Source: Natronococcus roseus (GTDB taxonomy: Archaea > Halobacteriota > Halobacteria > Halobacteriales > Natrialbaceae). Taken from it: DNA of 64,000 nt. The translations under genes and the position numbers were made by a program. Within the stretch, counting starts at the first letter, position 1. Every line of letters begins with the position of its first letter. Positions 59,817-64,000 of the stretch are shown in pieces. The notes below the pieces were generated by a model. It was given only the letters and a program-made list of their open reading frames with translations, was not told the DNA's origin and did not search any database. The stretch covers positions 124,001 to 188,000 of the forward strand of contig NZ_JBHLJR010000004.1 of the NCBI RefSeq assembly GCF_043677095.1, given 5' to 3'.

Positions 59817-61568
59817 CTACTTCTCCTTGACGTGACGGATTTCGCAGGCGATGCCGCGGGTGCTTTCGGCCATCTCGCGGCCGAACATCTCGGCGCGGCC
59901 GACGCCGAAGGCCTTCGGTCCCTCGACGACGACCTCGTCGCCCACTCGGATCTCCTCGTCGGCGTCGACGACCCCCGGCGCGAGCACGCTGCCGTGGGGG
60001 ACGAAGCCGTCGATCTCAACCCGTTTCGTCGGGGCGTCGCTGTCGACCCACATCTCGGCGCCCTCGAGCGTGAACGACAGCGTGCCGTACTGGGGTACCA
60101 TCGTTGCCAGCTGCGTCTCGTCGCGATCGCGAACCTGGATCTTCGGGTAGCGACTCGTGGTTTGGATGTCGGAGAAGAGATCGTCGCCCGCCCCGTCGCC
60201 CAGCAGGTAGTCCGCGATGGCGCGGACGGTGTTGTGCTCGCGCTCGCGTTTGGAGTACTTGAGCTCTCCAGAGAGCGCCCGCTGGAGGTTCGCCAGCGAC
60301 TCGGTGTCGGTCGGGTGCTCCTCGACGGTGTACGTAATATCGAGCCCGAGTTCGTCCTCGACCCGTTCGACGATGTCGCGGTAGCCCTCGTCGGGGACGT
60401 GGGCGATGATCTCCGGGTAGGAGTTGCGCTCGAGGTACCGCTGCAGAACCTGACTCACGAACTGTTTCTCGTCCTCGGACCAGCGACCCGTGACGACGGT
60501 GTCGTAGTGCTGGGCGGGGTAGGTCGTCTCGAGTTCCTGGGGAACGACGCCGATCGGGCTGGTCATCGAGACGAGGTGGGCCCGGAACTGGATCGCGTCG
60601 TGGAACTGGCGGTGGCTCTGGGACTCGCTGTAGGGTTTCGCCGCCGAGCAGGGCACCAGCACGAGCGGGTTGTCGAAGCGGTTGCGGTACCGCGTCGTCA
60701 CCCGGTCGGCGTACCGTTGGATCTCGACCCGCCGAATCGTATCGCTGCTCGCGGCGTCGATCTCTGCATCCCGCAGGATGGGCGTCCGCTCCTCGAGGTA
60801 GCCCCACTGGCTGTCGAGTTCGCGCATCGCGGCGGTGAGCCACTGGTCCTGGCGAGCCTGGCCTTCGACGTAGTCGCGAAGTCGGCCGTCACGGATCCGC
60901 CGACGGACGATCCCCAGTTCGGCCTTGAGAGCGTTGACGTTATGGTCAACGCAGTCCTCGCGCGTGAACTCCTCGCGCGGTTTCCGACAGGCGGGACAGG
61001 CACAGGGCAGTTCCTCGAGGTCCTCGAGGAAGTAGGCATCGTCGGTCGTCAGGTACCGACCTTGAGTTCCCTTCACGACGGCGGCCGTCTCGTCGAGGAG
61101 GTCGACGCCGGCGTAGGCGAGCACGGCGACGTTACGGGGCGTGGCGACCCCCGAAAAGTAGAGTGCGGTGTCGGTGGGTATCGCCTCGCGGGCTTCGACG
61201 ACGGCCTCGACCAGCGCCGCGCCGTGGCCCGTGATCGACTGGACGTCCGAGACAGCGTAGGCGTCGGTACCGTGGTCGTCGGCGTGGTCGCTGGAGACGA
61301 CGGCGACGCTCGGGTAGTCGACATTGGGATACTCGACGGCAAAGGATTCCTTGACCTCGTCGGCGGTGCCGCCGGGGAATCCGCGGTGGGGAAGGACGGT
61401 GAGACGGGAGTCGTCGCCCTCGGGAACCCCCCGATCGGCGCTCCACAGCGAGCCCGCGTCCTCGAGGACGTCGTCGACGAGCGCGGGCGTCGAACGCGGC
61501 TCCTCGAGGCGAAGCTCGCCCACGCGCGCGGCCCCGTCGCGTGCGTGTACTTCGAAGTAGTCGGTCAT
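59817..61568 (-). CDS. arcS: Archaeosine synthase subunit ArcS (TgtA2)
   Basis: ArcS adds lysine to preQ0 at tRNA position 15, after which RaSEA completes archaeosine. The 583 residues retain a TGT-like N-terminal fold with the zinc site CACPACRKP...C (about 192-213). The ArcS signature LVPCSAAKPYSESQSHRQF (about 300) is present, and a C-terminal PUA domain (about 505-580). Start ATG 61568 begins MTDYFEVHARDG; the longer frame upstream is not protein-like. Its partner raSEA and the tgtA gene that provides preQ0-tRNA are also in the window. Confidence 0.93.
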   Translation of the reverse strand: MTDYFEVHARDGAARVGELRLEEPRSTPALVDDVLEDAGSLWSADRGVPEGDDSRLTVLPHRGFPGGTADEVKESFAVEYPNVDYPSVAVVSSDHADDHGTDAYAVSDVQSITGHGAALVEAVVEAREAIPTDTALYFSGVATPRNVAVLAYAGVDLLDETAAVVKGTQGRYLTTDDAYFLEDLEELPCACPACRKPREEFTREDCVDHNVNALKAELGIVRRRIRDGRLRDYVEGQARQDQWLTAAMRELDSQWGYLEERTPILRDAEIDAASSDTIRRVEIQRYADRVTTRYRNRFDNPLVLVPCSAAKPYSESQSHRQFHDAIQFRAHLVSMTSPIGVVPQELETTYPAQHYDTVVTGRWSEDEKQFVSQVLQRYLERNSYPEIIAHVPDEGYRDIVERVEDELGLDITYTVEEHPTDTESLANLQRALSGELKYSKREREHNTVRAIADYLLGDGAGDDLFSDIQTTSRYPKIQVRDRDETQLATMVPQYGTLSFTLEGAEMWVDSDAPTKRVEIDGFVPHGSVLAPGVVDADEEIRVGDEVVVEGPKAFGVGRAEMFGREMAESTRGIACEIRHVKEK

Positions 61569-61615
61569 ACCGGATATGACGGTGGGGCGCGAAAGAGGCT
61601 GTCGATAGCCGTCGG

Positions 61616-62026
61616 CTACGGCTCCGACCGGGCGTTCGACGGCGATCCGGTGCGGCCGGGCCACAGCGCGACGACGAGGTAGCAGGCGCCCAGAGCCCGC
61701 GTGAACGGGACGACCCACGGCTTGAGCTCGATGTCCTCGGGGTTCTCGTAGGCCGTCGCGAGCGCGACGTTCAGAAACGCCCGCGGCTGTAACAGGGCCG
61801 GCAGGCCGAGAACGGCGAACAGCGGCTTGATGCCGGGCCACGCCGTCTCGCGGTTCCGAACGAGCCAGATCGCCGCGACACCCTCGAGGCGCGCCAGGGG
61901 AAGCGTCCAGGGTCGAACTCGGCCGCTTTCCGGATTTTCGAAGGCGAGGCGCTCACCCCGGGCGACGATTCGGTCGGGAGCGAGAATCTCGAGGACCGCG
62001 AACGCGAGCAGCAGCGGGCGAAGCAT
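61616..62026 (-). CDS. Small membrane protein
   Basis: The 136-residue protein has hydrophobic segments near the N-terminus (MLRPLLLAFAVLEILAP), the middle (PLFAVLGLPALLQPRAFLNV) and the C-terminus (FTRALGACYLVVALWPG). ATG at 62026 is preferred because the hydrophobic start follows at once. The 48-base gap from arcS allows cotranscription. No family recognised. Confidence 0.62.
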   Translation of the reverse strand: MLRPLLLAFAVLEILAPDRIVARGERLAFENPESGRVRPWTLPLARLEGVAAIWLVRNRETAWPGIKPLFAVLGLPALLQPRAFLNVALATAYENPEDIELKPWVVPFTRALGACYLVVALWPGRTGSPSNARSEP

Positions 62027-62113
62027 GGCCGATTCCACGCCGTCGGCGAAGAAAAACCCGCGCCCGTTCGGCGACGGGCCCAGATTCAACTCGGTCGAAC
62101 CCGTATCCGTCGT

Positions 62114-62368
62114 ATGTCACCACCGCCGAACGGGGAGCCGAGCGGCGAGGTCGACTCGATCGACGACGACCGACTCGTCGAGGCGATCCGCACCGCCCCC
62201 AAGCCCGTCGTCAACACTACCTATCTCGCGGGGAAGTTCGACGTCACCCCCGGAGCGCTGATCCCCCGACTGGAATCGCTCGTCGAGGCTGGTCGACTCG
62301 AGGGCCACGAGGTGGTCGGCGAGGGCAACCTCTGGTGGCTCTCGCTCGAGGAGGAACTCGGGGAGTGA
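62114..62368 (+). CDS. Winged-helix-like small protein
   Basis: The 84-residue protein has a predicted winged helix (VVNTTYLAGKFDVTPGALIP then RLESLVEAGRLEGHEVVGEG and NLWWLSLEEEL). It resembles small haloarchaeal DNA-binding or adaptor proteins. Its stop TGA abuts that of the convergent TRAM gene (62366-62371). Confidence 0.65.
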   Translation: MSPPPNGEPSGEVDSIDDDRLVEAIRTAPKPVVNTTYLAGKFDVTPGALIPRLESLVEAGRLEGHEVVGEGNLWWLSLEEELGE

Positions 62369-62725
62369 TCAGGCCCGCTCGAGGAAGGTCGCGGTCGCGG
62401 AGGTGTGGCCGCGATTAAAGGAGAGGATCGTGACCTCGATGACGTCTCGCTCCTCGAGCTCTTCGGGTAGATCCTCGACGAAGACGACGAACCCCTCGAT
62501 CCTGCAGACGGCCTGGCGCTTCCCGGAGTGGTGGGTCGTGAACTCCTCGATGGCGACCGTCCGGGTATCGCCGATCTCGACCGGCGGTTCGCGTTGCTGG
62601 GCCTCCCGGTGGCGTTCGGCGGACGCTCGTCGTTCGCTGTCGGCAGAACGAACGCGGCCGACCAGCCACGCGACGAAAAACACCCCGACGATCCCGCCGA
62701 GAACGAGCGACGCGGCCCCGAGCAT
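62369..62725 (-). CDS. TRAM-domain protein with N-terminal membrane helix
   Basis: The protein has 118 residues: a membrane helix (ASLVLGGIVGVFFVAWLVG, about 5-23), a charged linker (ERRASAERHREAQQRE), then a TRAM RNA-binding domain ending VIEVTILSFNRGHTSATATF. TRAM proteins bind RNA; the helix would hold this one at the membrane. Confidence 0.78.
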   Translation of the reverse strand: MLGAASLVLGGIVGVFFVAWLVGRVRSADSERRASAERHREAQQREPPVEIGDTRTVAIEEFTTHHSGKRQAVCRIEGFVVFVEDLPEELEERDVIEVTILSFNRGHTSATATFLERA

Positions 62726-62853
62726 ACCGCTACTGGGTCGCGCTCGCCCCTTTGCTGTTCTGGTCCGTGTCGGAGGCCGCCCTCGAGGAGCTGCGCTCCG
62801 ATCGCTGTTTGAGTGCAGTAGCGACTGCGCAAACGAATTCGCAAACGGGGTTT

Positions 62854-64000
62854 TCAGTCACTCCCACCCAACAGGCCGACGAGTTCGACGTCATCCGGTA
62901 TCCGCTCGAGCACGTCCGCTGGCCACCCTCGGTGTCCGAGCGCGAACTCGGTCTCGGGATTGCACTCGACCAGGCGAGCGACGCCGTCGGCCGCGGCCTC
63001 CAGCGCCCCGCGGTCGGTTCGGTCCGGCACTTCGGCGGTGAGGGGGTAGCTCTTCGAGAGCGCCCGCGGGAACGGGCCGAAGGGCGGCTGGACCCGCCAG
63101 GAGTCGTCGTAGCGCTCGCTGTCGGAGTCGCCCTCGGTGAGAAACAGCGAGTCGGGTACCGAGAGCCGGTCGAGGCGCTGGTGGTGGCGCAGCACCTCGG
63201 GTCGGCGCGCGCTCTCGTGGGAGGTGTAGAAAAAGGCGCCCTTCGAGACCGGATCCGAACGCTCGAGCTGGTCGGCGTGATCGAGCAGCGTTCGGTAGCC
63301 GTCGAGCATCGTCGGGTGGGCGCGGGCGCGCTGTTCGACCAGCTCGAGGAGGTTGCCCGCACGGATGGCCTGCTTGATCCGGCGGATCTCCTCGAAGGTG
63401 ACGTGGAGGTTGTGGGCGGCGAGTTCTTTTTCCCGTGGTTTGTCCTCGAGCGCCCGGAGATCGTCGGGGTCGTTTTCGGTACAGACCGGACACGAACACG
63501 GCAGATACTCGAGATCCTCGAGGTGGCGAGTGCCACGAACCGTCAGGTAGCGGTCGTCGCGGGCGTACAGCGCGTAGGCCGCCGAGTCGAACAGATCACA
63601 GCCCATCGCGACGGCCAGCGCGAACATCATGGGGTGGCCGGCGCCGAAGAGGTGGACGGGTGCGTCGGCGCCAAGCCCGCGTTTCGCGCCCGCGACGGCG
63701 TCGATCATGTCGCCGTAGCGGTAGTCGTTCATCAGCGGCACGACCGCGCCGACGGGGAAGACGTCGAGATCCGTTTCGGCCGCGTGTCGGCCTGCGTCCT
63801 CGCGGAGGTCAGGGTAGGTCGATCCCTGGACGGGCGCGTTGACGAGCATCTCGCCGGTGTCGACGGTCTCGGCGATCTCGAGGCGCTCCTGCGTGGTCGC
63901 GAGTTCGTCCTCGGCCCGCTTGCGGGAGACGTCCGGCGGGGTCGGGATGTCGACTGGGGTGGCGATGTCCGAACCGATTCGGTACTGAAAGTCGAGGATC
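62854..64000 (-). CDS. tgtA: tRNA-guanine(15) transglycosylase TgtA, C-terminal part (window edge)
   Basis: Archaeal TgtA replaces G15 of tRNA by preQ0, the first step to archaeosine. The visible 382 codons run off the window end: ILDFQYRIGSDIATPVDIPT is the N-terminal-most text and catalytic N-terminal residues are not included. VNAPVQGSTYPDLREDA, HLFGAGHPMMFALAVAMGCD and the zinc motif CSCPVC (with the following His) are TGT features. A long C-terminal part follows. Next to ArcS and RaSEA in the same region, it rounds off the pathway. Confidence 0.9.
   Translation of the reverse strand, partial: ILDFQYRIGSDIATPVDIPTPPDVSRKRAEDELATTQERLEIAETVDTGEMLVNAPVQGSTYPDLREDAGRHAAETDLDVFPVGAVVPLMNDYRYGDMIDAVAGAKRGLGADAPVHLFGAGHPMMFALAVAMGCDLFDSAAYALYARDDRYLTVRGTRHLEDLEYLPCSCPVCTENDPDDLRALEDKPREKELAAHNLHVTFEEIRRIKQAIRAGNLLELVEQRARAHPTMLDGYRTLLDHADQLERSDPVSKGAFFYTSHESARRPEVLRHHQRLDRLSVPDSLFLTEGDSDSERYDDSWRVQPPFGPFPRALSKSYPLTAEVPDRTDRGALEAAADGVARLVECNPETEFALGHRGWPADVLERIPDDVELVGLLGGSD

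Noticed and set aside
59832..61682. Plus-strand frame of 616 codons opposite arcS
   Set aside because: arcS has zinc, PUA and signature motifs; the opposite frame has none.

Overview
The window is GC-rich DNA of a haloarchaeon (class Halobacteria). The predicted proteins are strongly acidic, many genes start directly downstream of a TATA-like box at about -26 (leaderless transcripts), exported proteins carry twin-arginine signals, and several families are archaeal or haloarchaeal: CetZ tubulin, coenzyme F420 enzymes CofC/CofG/CofH, archaeosine enzymes, a ubiquitin-like SAMP, Bat-type HTH regulators and an Orc1/Cdc6 initiator. The overall style suggests the Natrialbaceae group, but that is an impression and not a proven assignment.

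Layout. 1-3.9 kb: RNase HI gene, then a replication origin made of origin-recognition-box (ORB) repeats in inverted orientation around an AT-rich stretch, the orc1/cdc6 gene, three more ORBs, a small gene broken by a stop codon, and three hairpins before convergent nurA. 4-20.6 kb: mostly housekeeping genes (nurA, gpmI, an O-acetylhomoserine sulfhydrylase, a degenerate isoprenoid-synthase-like protein with a TetR regulator and operator-like sites, a DHH phosphoesterase, a TrkA/Lrp group, a lone 2-oxoacid dehydrogenase E1-alpha, tmk, an NDUFA9-type epimerase, then cetZ-cofC-cofG). 20.6-23 kb: a gene for a Tat-exported protein split at its second codon by a TnpB-only IS200/IS605-type element; both element ends and the empty site can be rebuilt from the sequence. 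23-28.7 kb: HD phosphohydrolase, cofH, alpha/beta hydrolase, purC. 28.7-29.6 kb: remains of a second origin (C-terminal piece of an orc1/cdc6 gene, frameshifted, with its own different ORB-like repeats). 30-42.5 kb: sensor kinases, acetamidase/formamidase, purU, a frameshifted flavoprotein, UspA, purS-purQ, and the archaeosine radical SAM subunit RaSEA. 42.5-56 kb: rhomboid protease, a LOV-domain Bat-type regulator, AzlCD exporter, a SAMP-like protein, a GT4 glycosyltransferase, and a response regulator translationally coupled to a second Bat-type regulator. 56-64 kb: LLM flavin oxidoreductase, a PQQ-propeller surface protein with an acidic tail and PGF sorting motif, archaeosine synthase ArcS, a TRAM protein, and the C-terminal part of the archaeal tRNA-guanine transglycosylase, which runs off the window.

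Themes. Three archaeosine genes (raSEA, arcS, tgtA), three F420 genes (cofC, cofG, cofH) and several purine genes (purC, purU, purS, purQ) lie within this one neighbourhood. Two sites record replicon history: an intact-looking AT-richer origin island and a decayed second origin. No rRNA, tRNA or CRISPR array was recognised by eye.
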